From positions 318,722 to 382,721 of the forward strand of contig MNCI01018050.1 of assembly GCA_015680685.1 (NCBI GenBank): 64,000 nucleotides of DNA, written 5' to 3'. Below are positions 48,710-60,600 of this stretch, piece after piece. Source of the stretch: Gnetum montanum (taxonomy: Eukaryota > Streptophyta > Gnetopsida > Gnetales > Gnetaceae). The notes beneath the pieces are model-generated. The model made no database searches. It was not told the origin of the DNA and worked only from the letters and a program-made list of their open reading frames with translations. Position numbers and translations under genes: made by a program. The number at the start of each line of letters is the position of its first letter. The first letter of the stretch is position 1.

Positions 48710-48996
48710 CGTGTGATAAGCAGCCGATTCCTTAGCCAGCCGTACACACCCGTGGGTGCTCGTAACTAAGTCGTACTTATCACACGATCTAGCCTAGCAA
48801 TGAGCAGCCGATTCCTCAACTAGCCGTACACATTAGACCCGGGAGTTACCAAGCGCAGAATCCTGGAATACGCTACTGGGTTACCAAGCATCCAATGCTC
48901 GTAATTGAGTCGTACTCATGCATTGCGTCAAGCAGCCGATTCCTTGACTAGCCGTACACGTCCGTAGACGCTCGTAATCAAGTCGTACTTGAACGC
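48710..48996 (-). repeat. Three tandem covarying hairpin units in solo-LTR U5
   Basis: The units lie at 48710-48786, 48797-48926 and 48925-48996. On the plus strand each reads stem a, CAGCCGATTC, stem b, C-AGCCGTACA, stem e, CTCGTAA, stem c, TCGTA, stem d. The stems differ among units but always pair. Stem a/d is ATAAG/CTTAT, ATGAG/CTCAT and TCAAG/CTTGA. Stem b/c is CTTAG/CTAAG, CTCAA/TTGAG and CTTGA/TCAAG. Stem e is CACC/GGTG, CATT/AATG and CGTC/GACG. In unit 1 the outer stem is a perfect 11 bp (CGTGTGATAAG / CTTATCACACG). A degenerate fourth unit lies at about 48640-48697. In the element RNA these would lie in the 5' leader. Confidence 0.85.
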
Positions 48997-49237
48997 ACTA
49001 GGAAAGCAGGAAATAAAGCAATAAATGAAACCACGTGCTGCAAGGTTTATCCAAACAAGTTCGTCTTTATTGCCGTACACAACTTGGGTTCAGGTTACAA
49101 GCTGCTCGAATAAAGAGCCGTTCACTCTAGGACTCCTACTGCGGGCACATGGGGAAAAATTCTAACTCTGGAGTGATCAATCTGCCAGAGCTTCGCTACA
49201 CTAGCCAGGATTGGGAAATGAAGGGAGTGCCGCCTCT

Positions 49238-49245
49238 TATTTATA
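49238..49245 (-). promoter_or_regulatory. Solo LTR TATA box
   Basis: The minus strand reads TATAAATA, followed about 170 bases downstream by an AATAAAG signal. The spacing matches element B. It marks the start of R and places the hairpin units in U5. Confidence 0.75.
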
Positions 49246-50236
49246 GATATGACGGCGGGACGCGATATCGCAGGGTAAGACGCGATATCGTGGCGAGTGC
49301 ATGTCGCGTCTCATCAAATGTAAATAAATATGCATTGTAATCCCTTGTAGGGATAGATTCAATGCTTGTGTTGCAATCCCTCTTAGGGACAAGTGCAACA
49401 CTAGACATGAAAAGTAATAAATGACTCTTAGTCACAATTTTAATGGCCCAACAACATGCATATAGTTATGCCCTCCCTGTGCAAGGATGAATCATCATAA
49501 CTCAATAAAATAGAAATTAAATAATTTTTTTTATTTTATGCTTAAAGCATCAATAGGAAAATAACGGAAAACCATGAGCTTTATTTACCATGCAAACACT
49601 AGAATCTACATCAACTAAATGATTCTAAGCTACATAAGTAAGGTAGTATTTTTGTAGAATCTAGCTATACTTGTGAAAGTGATGACTCAACACACACATA
49701 AGATAAGGAAAGGAATCAACTTACCCAAGGGAGTAAGAGATCTTTACACAAACCATATGCTAATGAAAATGAATGTTATGCTTGTGTTATGACTAAGTTT
49801 GACTAAGTTATATGTGAGAGCTCATCCTAAGCATTGATAGTCTTTTTGTGGAAAGGAAAGAGGTTCATTAGTATCTAGTGTTAATGTTGGTCTGTGAATG
49901 TAGTTGAAGCTAATTCTAGTCATGTCATAGGTCAAGAAGGATAAAATAGGCCTTCAAGGGGTCCATCAATACCCCTACATTGATGCAAGGGGATGCACTA
50001 ATTACACTTCATACTTTGAATCTAGATTAAAGTTAGAACCCAAGGGAGCATGCTAGATGGACCAAAGGACATCTGAATGAAGTTGCAATCATCTTAAAGA
50101 CCTTAGAATCAAGCACAAACCATTGGATTATGACATAGGATACTTGGATGAATTTTGGAAGGCCAAAAACCTCAACCAAATATGCTAGAATATTCACACA
50201 GGGTACTTAAAATACTTCCTAAATCAAGAGCTTACA

Positions 50237-51725
50237 ACCGATATACAAATTATCACTAGATACCTCATGATTTTCCCACGATTAAGTATAGCTACTTCCA
50301 TACCTTTAAAACCAATGATACAAAAAGAAGTACTAGACACATAACAAGATTAATGCAAAGAAATTAAAAATGTATAATATAGGCAATGACTACATTACAA
50401 TACAAGCAACATCACAAATAAGTGTCAAGGGATGGTTCTAGAGGAGAAAATCCTGTTAGCATGCATGCATGGAATAGGAAGAAGTCAGAAGGATAGGTTT
50501 CTATTACATGCCATTCATATCTATGCCTTTTTCCATATCATCCATCTTAAAATCATGTCCTACTAGCTCCTATTGAACGCATTCAAAAGACTCTAAAAGA
50601 ATATGTTTTCAACCTAAATGATAAAGAGCATCATTATCTACCTTCAAATCTTTCTCTTGATGAAGGCCTCTCATGTATAGGAGTTGTATATATTATTTGA
50701 TGTTATTCCTCCTATTCTTCTAGACTACTAGTTCTCTTGTAGGACCATAGACCAAGGGCTAAGATCTATATAATTTTGAGTGCAATTACTTGAGCATGAT
50801 GAGTTATGAAAATGCTAAAAGGCAAGTGAGATCCCCAAGGAAATATATTATGATTATAATAAATGACCATAAGAATAATGATAAGTATAACCTTTGGGGG
50901 CATGAGAGAAAGATATTCATAACTATGGAATGAAGGCATGCATTTTTAAGTAAAAATAATATGGAAAGAATTTAAATAAATATCAAAATTAGAAAAGACA
51001 TTTTTGAAAATATGACTCTTCCCCATGAATAAGTTACAAAACACCTAGCTTAAACTAGATGATAAATGCCAATGCAAAGAAAGAGAAGAACATATGATAA
51101 TGAAAATCTAAAAAATCCAATCAAGGATAAAATCAAAAAAGCCAAAAAAATAAAACAATAGACCAAAAAATTAAAATATTACCTTAGATGACATTCAAAA
51201 TAATGAAGTTAGAAAATTAGGATATAAACAAAGTATCCCAAGGTCAACCAAATAGGTACAAGCAAGTTAAGATGAAAAGGATTATCATAATCCAACCTTG
51301 AAGCTCGTAGAGTTTATACTTACATAAGTGGAAGACCAATCAAGTTCTTTATGCTATGAAACCATTATCATCATTCAGAGGTAAGCTTAAGCTCAATCAC
51401 TTACAATGCCAAACCATAAATTATATAGAAGTGGATCCTTACCATAGCAAGCACATATCCTTTTTACCCTTGTGAAAATCATTTATTGAACACCCATGGG
51501 TTTCTAGAAAATAGTGATACATCAACATAAAATGAGTGTCTATCCTCTTGGATGGCCAAATCTCATCCTATGCTTTACTTGATTCACTTCCTATCACATA
51601 CAATGATGCATAAAATAAATATAACATAGATGAAGAATGAATTATGAATAATAGAGAGGAGGTGAGAATGAAACATCACAAAATCCCTAGCTGATGAGCT
51701 AGCCGATGGTAGTTTTTATGTTGAT
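50237..51725. other. Element F interior, no recognisable coding sequence
   Basis: By position this should be the 3' part of element F, but no pol domain could be read on either strand. It is AT-rich with A-rich runs near 51100-51180. Confidence 0.4.
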
Positions 51726-52907
51726 TGTAAGCCCTAGATTTGGGAATTGTTTAATATGCTCTATATTTGTAGTCTAGTCTATTCAAGTAAGATTCTCGGT
51801 CTTCTAAGATGTATCCTTGTCTTCTATGTTATACTATGAGATTATGTGAATGATTCTAAGCTCTTTAAGATGACTCCAACTCTAATCAAATGTCCTAGGA
51901 TTCTTCTAAAATGTTTTTTTGGGTTCTACTTGTTATCAAGGATTGAAGGCATAAAGTGTGATTTTCTTTGTGGGTAGGGGAGGGTGTGCTAACAACCCTG
52001 CATTAGCATATGGATGTTGACACATCCTCTTGAATTTCTAGCTTACCATGGTTTAACTTTAGTGTTATTACTTGGGTTCTGTTAGAAACCTTCGTTGATA
52101 TTTAGGCATTGTTGAACATCATTTGTTTCCATGTGAAACCTATAGATGCTCAAGATGATTTTCTACATAATTATTAGTATTAATTTGGAATTTATTTAGG
52201 CTTTTAGAATCATGTTTATGTAAAAATATCTTCCTCACTTAGATAATTTTATTTCTTTTCTTTTCTTATGTTTTTTTTGAGTTATTGCTTTCACAAGTAT
52301 GACCATACTTTGACAAAGTGATACCTTATGTAGCCTAGAATCATTTAGCTAATGCAGAGTCCAACATTATCATGGTGAATAAAGCTCATGATTTTCCCTT
52401 TTTTCATTGTCAATTTCTTTAACATAAAAAAATAATAACATTTATTTGTTTAATTTCTATTTGATTTGGCCAAGATGGTTCATTCCTTGCTCATTGAGGT
52501 CATAACTATACTGCATGGTGTTGGGTCATCAAGGTTATGATTAAGAGTCATTTTATTATTTTTCATGTGTGATTTTGTACTAGTCCCCAAGAGGGATTAC
52601 AACATGAGCATTGTACCTACTTCCATGAGGCATTATGGTGCATGTGTATTTATATTTATTTTATTTTATTATTCATAAAAATTATAAAACATAAAATTAT
52701 AAATGTTTTCTCTTTTATCACTCACTATGGAAACACAGGTTTTAATTGTATCATATTTACTATAATATCTTTTATATATATTTAATGCAACAATATACAT
52801 GAGTATTCTTGGAAATCCACTTAATATCTTCTTTGAAGCTTATGACTCGATCACACTATTTTCAATATAATATAATACCATTAGAAAAAATTGTGGGACC
52901 CCTATTA
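51726..52907 (+). repeat. Inverted F-family LTR inside element F
   Basis: On the plus strand it starts TGTAAGCCCTAGATTTGGG and ends GTGGGACCCCTATTA. These are the reverse complements of the F LTR ends. Shared internal words include CAAGAGGGATTACAACATGAG (reverse of the AATCCCTCTTAGGGACAAG region, here in shortened comparison) and AGCTCATGATTTTCCC. It is about 1.18 kb. No target duplication or adjoining coding sequence was found, so it is a solo LTR or part of a rearrangement. Confidence 0.75.
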
Positions 52908-54945
52908 CCAACCAATCATTCAATTAGCTTATGGAAGCATGCAAGAATTTCCTACATCCCATGAGAAATCCATTGCTACATCCCTTCAGCACACAAATTG
53001 GGGATAGACATTCAAGTCTCATTTTTGAGTGCAAGATCATGCTTGTCATTATCTATGCCATCTAGTCTTGATTTTTCTAATGTCTAATGATTGGTAAAAT
53101 TTAATCAAGATAAGGTTTTTCAAATCTTCTAGAAGTCAAGAATTTGGTTTAGTTTTCATCCATTTTTACATGTATGTATAATAGGCTCCCAGAATTTTTC
53201 TTTATTAGAAATCTCATGTTGATTTGTTTAGCTATGCTAACCAATGTCAATCCTAATAGTAATTAAAAATAGGAATAAATGAAGTTAGAAATTTTATGGA
53301 AGTAACATTTAATGTTATCCAAGTTTACTAAGAGAGAGACTTCTAGGCCTTCATGGCCATGGGTAGGGATCAACAAAAGATTACCTTAGACTATAATATT
53401 TTGGAAGTTAACTAATCTAAGAAATACTTTAAACATAAGATAGAATTTATTTTATTCTGGTACTACCACTCATTTTGATTTCAATTTGAGAAATTATAAA
53501 ATCGATTTCGAATGGTAAAGATACTAATTTTTGTAAACCAATAAGTTTAGAGTTACATTGTTGTTCTCATTACCTTTTCTTCTTCTTCTTTTCTAGATTT
53601 TTCTCTTTTCTTTTCTTTTTTTTTTCATTCATTTTTTCATCTTTTCTTTTATGATAAGAAGATTTTTGAAAAGTGCATTGAAATCATGGCAATCATTGGA
53701 GTGCTAGATCACCACCTACAGTATTTGACTGGTCTCAACATGAAAAATCATCCCTTACCATAGGACATGTCCATATCCATGAGATCACACATCGCTTTTC
53801 ACTAAAATGATCAAGAATGGAAAGAATGTGAACTTTGGTCCAATCATATTGATTAGACTCATTGTAGTTATTACAAGGATTCTTGATTACTAAACCTTTC
53901 CTTACTAGTGGCAAAGCACTATTTTAATATTCTAAAGCTCATATGCTAATATGTGGACCCATCACTTTCCCATGGTTCCAATAGTAGTATCTTCAAAAAC
54001 TCACAATGTAAGTTCCAGCTATTTTTTAAATTAGAGCCATACTAGTAATGAATTGAGGAAAAATAGGTGGATGAATTCTTTTGTGTTTGCATTCCAATGA
54101 TTAAGGCTTCACTTTGGATTTGCTTAGCACTCTTGTATCATCATCACATCTATAACTCACCCATTCATCATTGGCTTATTAGATGAGCAATCACAAAGTA
54201 CATTAATTGGTTTTTCCATACACACATAAAAATCCTTAAGAAAAATAGATGATCATGAATGATTAATCATTAAGATCAAGAATATAACAATCACTAATTA
54301 CACACACAAACTTTATTAAAGCACACAAAAATATACATCAATCAACAAACCATGGAAGCCAATACATCAAGGACTCTTTTCTCAAAATTTAGTTTAAGGT
54401 AATCACCTTAAAAATTCCTTGCTAAAATTATTGTTTAATAGCATACCTCTCTTGGTCTTATTTCTTTGAAGATAATGATGAAGAGAGGGATGACTATGAA
54501 TGCTCATAGATAGTTGTGTTTTTCTTTCTCGTACAAAAATTCATTCATCTTTGAGATGACGAATTTCTTTTTATGAAATGAACATGATTAATGTAATAAT
54601 TTTCAATAGGATATAATCATGAAGAACAAAAATAGTACCTTGCATTAAGAAACTAGCCATGTTTCCAATGGGACTAATTTAAAATTACCCCCTATGATTG
54701 AAGAGAAAGCCATGATGGACATTGGTGGACCTGCAACTATCAAAATAAGTGTGGTAAATATGGCTAGTATTAGTGGGATATTGCATAAGATATTTGGCTC
54801 ATAAGCTACTGAGTTTCATGATAGGAAGGAGGATGACATGAGGAAGAATATTTTGATGTATAGGAAACACACAAAGGATTAGGTTCCATTTCTTATCAAA
54901 GTTGTGGCTGAAAAAATGGACCACAAGGATAAGAAACTAGATCAT
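52908..54945. other. Element F interior, unassigned
   Basis: No domain was recognised over most of this stretch, which has a CT/T-rich tract at about 53576-53650. At 54690-54945 the plus strand has a mostly open, charged reading (IGGPATIKISVVN, RKEDDMRKNILMYRKHTKD, then LIKVVAEK) broken by two stops. It ends abruptly where the minus-strand gag begins. I could not identify its family. Confidence 0.35.
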
Positions 54946-55960
54946 CATAAGGTCTCTTACTCATTGTGTTAACTTTTTCAGCTACTTCAATGACTTTCTT
55001 TTTTAAATCCTTGAAACCAAAATCCATCTTTTGATTTATCACATTTAAAACCTTGTTAGTAATACTAGAAAGATCTACCAAAGTCATTTTCATTCTCATG
55101 ATTTCTTGAACAAGGGCTTCAACAACATCAGAAGGATAAATCTTATATTTGACATTCTTTACATTCTCCTAAGATTGGATATTAATGTTGTATTTCTCTA
55201 CTTTACATGCTTATGCCATTCAACTTTCAATTTAGCTACAACATCTAACATAGTATTAATTTAAGCCATAAATCTCCAATAGATATCATCCATGGCATGT
55301 CCATTCTTTCATGAGTTTGGGACTGAATTCCATCTACCAAGTGCATTAATTAATCATGTTTGCTAAACACATGACTTGGATATCAATTGAGCATGCAATC
55401 ATACTATTATATGACCACATCTAATGATTCATTAGTATCCTACTTCCATCTTTCTATCTTATTTCTAAGGTTTGCAACTTGGTCATAAGAATAAAATCTT
55501 ATATTCAATGCTATTAACTTGTCTATCAAAGAAGATATGAAGTTTGGTGGAAGAGACTAATACCATATTTTAGCATAATTAGTAAGTGTATGAGAAAAAA
55601 TAAAATTTTTTTGCTACTTATTATTCAACCCTTTTAGCTTGCAAGTGATGATAAATGTTTGAACATGGAGCTAAGGATCATCATATAACTTCCCACTAAA
55701 TGTGGAAATGTTAGCCATATCATAATTTTTAATTTTTATCTCCTTAATTCTTTTATGTGGGATGCAAACCAATTCATGAATTTGACCTTTGTGGGTCCAT
55801 GAAAATAATGGCTTATCTAAGTCATTAACACCTTCATTCAAATGAAGGTAAGACAAAGGTGGAATGATGGATTGCTTTGGATCAACACAAGCATAGCTCA
55901 TGCCCCATGGACAAAGGTGCATGGATCAACACAAGTGTAGCTTATGGATAATGTACAAAG
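54896..55960 (-). pseudogene. Element F gag remnant
   Basis: The minus strand reads MANISTFSGKLYDDPQLHVQ (about 55715), then LPPNFISSLIDKLIALNIRF, DQVANLRNKIERW and DTNESLD (about 55550-55420). This is the gag core pattern of Athila-like elements (LPP-S-I-W, then LR-EI-F-Q-DESL). Further along are MDFGFKDLKKKVIEVAEKVN and a coiled-coil-like run (about 55040-54960). Its place between primer site and interior agrees. Stops and frameshifts are frequent. Confidence 0.7.
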
Positions 55961-56409
55961 GAGAAGATCCTATTTATTTCATAGCATGTATGTGCTCATA
56001 CTCCTACTCTGTAATCATATGATGAAGCTCTTGCTTTTCATTACAATCATACTCTAATTATTGGGGTGACATGGGTTTGTAATTTGCTAATTCCTGGATG
56101 GATCCTTGATTGGACAGAGCCTCCTCAAGGATGAAAAGTGTAGCTTCTTTAGGTTATTTACAAAATTATTCAGGAGAATCAATCCATTGTCCTCATTTAT
56201 CTTACTAGAATTTTACTATGATAGGAGATGTTGCTTTATTTACCATGTTTTTTAAAGTAATTTGGACCCATTGAGGTTTCTACTTTAATTTATTTTTATT
56301 ACTTAATTTAGCCATGGTTACTTTAGTTCTTTATTTCTGATAAAATCAAAAACTTAGAAAAATAAAAATTATGAATGTACAAGTATTTTAGGGTAATTTA
56401 TCAATGCCT

Positions 56410-56427
56410 TCCTCAAAAATGGTTCCA
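56410..56427 (-). other. Element F primer-binding site (tRNA-Asp type)
   Basis: The minus strand reads TGGAACCATTTTTGAGGA; 11 of 18 positions match TGGCGCCGTTGCCGGGGA. It lies one base from the LTR end, the same spacing as in A and B. This fixes the orientation of element F. Confidence 0.6.
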
Positions 56428-56428
56428 A

Positions 56429-57633
56429 TGATAGGGATCCCACTAGTTTTGGACCAATGAGATATATCATATGGAACATAGTGTGACTCAATCATAGGCT
56501 TTGAAGATGATGTAGAGTGTATTACTAAGAACACTTATGTATATCATTGCATTCAATAAATATTGAAGATATTATAATTCATATAAAATAATTAAAACCC
56601 ATGTTGCCTCTATGAGAGATAGAGAAAATATTTATAATTTTATATTTTATAATTTTTGTGATTTTTAGATTTATAAAAAATAAAATGAACATAAATGTAC
56701 ATGCATCACAATCCCTTGTGGGAATTGGTGCAAAGCTCGTGTTGCAAGCCCTCTTAGTAATAGGTGTAACATCACATACAAAAAGAAATAAATGGCTCTC
56801 ATTCACAACCTCGATGGCCTAATATCAAGTTGTATGATTATGACCTACTTGCGTAAGGATGAATCATCAAATATTATTCAAATAGAAAATAAATAAATAT
56901 TTTTATTTTTAAGGCATCAATGGTGAAACAAGGGAAAATCATGACCTTTATTCATTATGCAAACAGTAGACCCTACATTGACCAAATGGTTTTAGGCTAC
57001 ATACATAAGGTAGCACTCTCACAAAGTCTAGTTGCACTTGTGAAAGTGATGATTTAAAACACATAAATTACAAGGAAAGAAATTAAATTACCAAATTTGG
57101 AAAGAGCTCTTCATAAAAACTTAATCTGAAAAGCCCAATAGAAATGAAATTTATGCTTATGATATGAATATTTTAAATAAGTTATGTTTGAGAGTTGATC
57201 CCAAGTATTTATAGTTTTTGCATAGAAATAACATCAATACCTAGGTGTTAATAGAGGTTCCTTAACACATCCTAAGCCAATTCTAATTGGAAAATAGGAT
57301 AACAAGGCCAAACAAAACTTGGAAGACGTGGATCATTCTCCCTGCATTGATGTAAGAAGGTGCATTAACATAGGGTAGTTAGTACACATCGTCCAAAATC
57401 ACACTTTGTACTTTGGATATGGATGAAGTCTTGTGCTTGTGAAAGAATGTTAGAAGAATTAAGGAATATCTAAATGAAGCCAAATTTATCCTAAAGAGCT
57501 TATAATTATGCACACATGCTTGAAGTGTGAAATACAGGACAACGGTGCATTTCAAAAGACCAAATACCTCAACTAAACATGCCAGACTACAAATAATGGG
57601 TAAATAAAATATGTCCAAGATCTAGGTGTTACA
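56429..57633 (-). repeat. Element F 5' LTR
   Basis: The plus strand starts TGATAGGGATCCCACTAG and ends about TCTAGGTGTTACA. It aligns throughout with the left LTR once the solo LTR is removed, with many transitions between them. It carries no coding content. Confidence 0.75.
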
Positions 57634-60600
57634 ATTTACATTGAAATTAACATAACATGTCTCATCACCCTCTAAGTTCATTGGGAATTTCTTTGTCCTT
57701 ATATCTACATTAATTGTACCATGATTCTAGTGTTGAACTTTCTTACCTTTGTCATGATAGACTAGGTGTATCTAATAAAAATATAGTACCATATGTAATA
57801 GTAATACAAAGTAATGTAAGATATTGCTATATATCTATGACTATTCATAACCTATCATGACCATGAGACTCCAAAATCTAACTAATATATACATATTAGA
57901 TGGACTTACTACTAGAACCCTTGATGCAACATGGATCTATCTTCTTCATAGCATCTTTGTTTGAATCACTATAAATGATCATTCTTAAATGAAACCTACA
58001 ATTAGCAAGTTATTCAATGTAACCTATGAGATAATTAACATAATAAAAGATGGTGGACTAACCTAAGAAGAATGGTCTAACCTACAGTGTCTTTGAGTTA
58101 ATCAAAGGGTATTAAAAATCTATGGGTTTCTCCATTTTGTAATATAAAATTTTCATTTTCTCCTATATGAATCACTCATTACTAGGTCTACTATAATTTT
58201 AATTGATTAATCCTAATAGTGGGTTGCTATCTCTAGCTACTTCCATAGTATCATGGTATCTAGGGCCATCTCCTTATGTGCTAAGCATAATTATTTAATT
58301 TCTTCTAGGCTCTAGGAATCATACATTTCTTCTTCCTTTTAAGAGATGGGGAATGGTTTCAATAGCAAGAAAATAATTGAGCACCTTTATCTTAAATTTT
58401 TGCTACTATAACATAAGCACGAGAATATCTAATTTATATACTTTTGATACTACTAGAATTTCTATGAATGCTCACACATGTTTGATAAAGAACACACTCT
58501 TTCTTCCTAGATCTCCACATTGGCTACTTAGCAGTTACATTTATGAGGCTTCAATAACTAGTTTATACCTATGTGATACATTAGCTATTAGAACTCCAAA
58601 TGAGGTATGATTGACTCTATTTTGTACTAAGAATGGTGGTAGGAAAGGAAGTGGGGAAGGTGGGAGAGGAAAAGGGAACTAGATGAGAAAGGATACTTAT
58701 GTCATAGAAAGCTCACATACTATTAGATTCACATAAGATTGAGAGCCCTCTAGATTAGTTTCTTTGATTTCATCTACATCCATTCTAGGGTATTAGTAAT
58801 AGTCTAATTGAAACTAGTGTATGGCTATCATTATAGGACAATGAAAGAAAAGGCATTTATAACACACACAACTTAAGATTTTGGGCATCTAGAATGTGGT
58901 ATGCTCTTGATCTAGGTTTTTTGTTAATCATCCACCTCACCAAGGATTGGAAATTGGTGAATGAAATGAGCTAATTAAAGACAAATTTTATTCTAATCTG
59001 AATTTATTATTTACTATTGGTATAACTATTGGCAAGTTTAATGACTTTGCACTACCGAGTATAGTAATGTTGTAAGATAAGATATATACATATATAAACA
59101 TGTGTAAGGTGATCACTTTAAGATCATATTATAGTTAGCAATTATAATGTACAAGTTTTCTTGCCTTGCTATCTCTATGTAGAGTTGAATTTTATTTAGT
59201 AATTACCAAAAAAGTGATGAAAATTTTTGGTTCTTCACATACATATATGGCATAAGATAGAACAATCATATCATGTTCTATCTCAAGTATTTTGATGTCA
59301 AAGTTTCTAAAATCAACTCATTTTAGAATGTGTTATTTCCTCCTAAAAAGTGAAATTATCATGTTTAAATAAAATTGGCAACTTAGATATGAGATTTGCC
59401 ACAGAAAAATTTCTAATGTCATACTTAGGTTGGATACCATTATTATATTGGCTTTGCTACCTATATATAATCATATCTATAGAATCCATTATATAGTTTT
59501 TTGCATGATTGACAAATGTAATTTGCTTGAGGTTCATGGAGCCCTTTTCAATAAGATCATATAGTGACCCAAAAACCAAAGGAAATTGATAAAATAGTTA
59601 ATTTGAATATAATATGTTCTTAAAACATTAGTATTATGTAGTATTTCATGCTCATTTAAAGATGTAATGAAAGTCTAAGGTAGTTACAATGATCAATTCT
59701 AATCATTAATCATATGAATCCTACACTAGTGTGCCACCATATAGGTTAAAAGTTTAGATAAGCATTGGAGACCATTATGAAAAAGTGAAGGTAAGGGTAC
59801 TAGAACTTAAGGAAAATGCCTAAAATTTGGAAATTTTTTTCCTTAGTAATAGATACTTTGTGATGAAATATTTTATTTTATAGAAAATCATCCTATCAAA
59901 ACTTCATAGTCCAAAAACTATCACTAGATAATCATTCTTCATAGAGTAGCTAGAACAAATTGGAAAGGGAATTAGGATGCCCTCTATGACTAGACCTTTC
60001 AGAAGGGATTCTATGAGTAGGTATTTTCAAAAGAAAAACTAAATACATAACTTCCATGCCATGAAAATTAACAATCTTATTCTTATAATGCTATGGACCT
60101 ACTATCTATCATTTTGAAACTAATAAACCTAGTCCATCTCTTTCATTTTGTAATGGGTCATACTAGGCATAATCTCTTCTTATCTCTTCTTATCATATTA
60201 TGATGCCATTCAAGCACATAAGTAAAACCAAATCAAATCAATAAGGCTAAGAATGATTACTCAATCTATTGTTCTTCCTAAATGCTAGCCCATCTCATGA
60301 TTGAAAAAAATGTAAAAAACATTAGAATGGGGTCGAGAGGCTAGCCTACCTTCCACTTTTATATCTTAGTTATAAAAAAATTTCATATTATTCATATCCA
60401 ATAATTTTATTTGAATATCTAATAATTCCACTAGCCAACAAATTTAATCAAAATAATTAGGGAATTTTGTATAAGGATATTTGTATTGATTATATGATGG
60501 AAAGACAATGACAATCTTACTAGAATTTACCCCATAACAACTCATATTCCATAGGCTACCTAAGTATCCTTAGCAGCTCATTTTGAAAAGAACTGACTGA

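Larger units (their letters stand above)
48292..49316 (-). mobile_element. Solo LTR of the A/B family, comparatively young
   Basis: It is bounded by TGATGA...TCATCA and a perfect duplication AATGT (48287-48291 and 49317-49321). The plus strand starts TGATGAGTGGTGAGGTACC, which is the reverse complement of the end of element B's LTR, and the homology continues through GTCTTCCCA-GCTTGCTTGTA. On the minus strand, U3 is only about 70 bases with two GCGATATCG words, TATAAATA is at 49245-49238, and AATAAAG is near 49070. It keeps many CpG sites that are lost elsewhere in the window. U5 carries three covarying hairpin units. It probably arose by recombination between the two LTRs of a full element. 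Confidence 0.95.
48027..50236 (-). repeat. Element F 3' LTR, interrupted by a solo LTR
   Basis: It starts TAATAGGAATCCCAG, equivalent to TGATAGGGATCCCAC in the other copy, and ends near GCTTACA. Without the inserted 1,025-bp solo LTR and its 5-bp duplication it is about 1.18 kb. Short shared words include AATCCCT and AGGGA, found in all three F-family copies here. The right end is approximate. Confidence 0.75.
48027..57633 (-). mobile_element. Element F: Tat/Athila-type gypsy remnant, minus strand
   Basis: Two directly repeated LTRs (48027-50236 and 56429-57633) share long blocks. These include GTTTTGGACCAATG-GATATATCAT and GAGAGATAGAGAAAATATTTATAATT, and the later words are also in the same order. 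A minus-strand tRNA-Asp-type primer site abuts the right-hand LTR, and a gag remnant lies on the minus strand just left of it, so transcription ran right to left. Pol is not recognisable. A solo LTR sits in the left LTR and an inverted F-family LTR sits in the interior. No target duplication was found at the outer ends. Confidence 0.7.

Noticed and set aside
54840-54945. ATG8-like pseudogene
   Set aside because: A loose resemblance (RKHTKD-VPFLIKVVAEK to the KYPDRIPVIVEKAE pattern) covers only a few residues and the upstream sequence does not fit.
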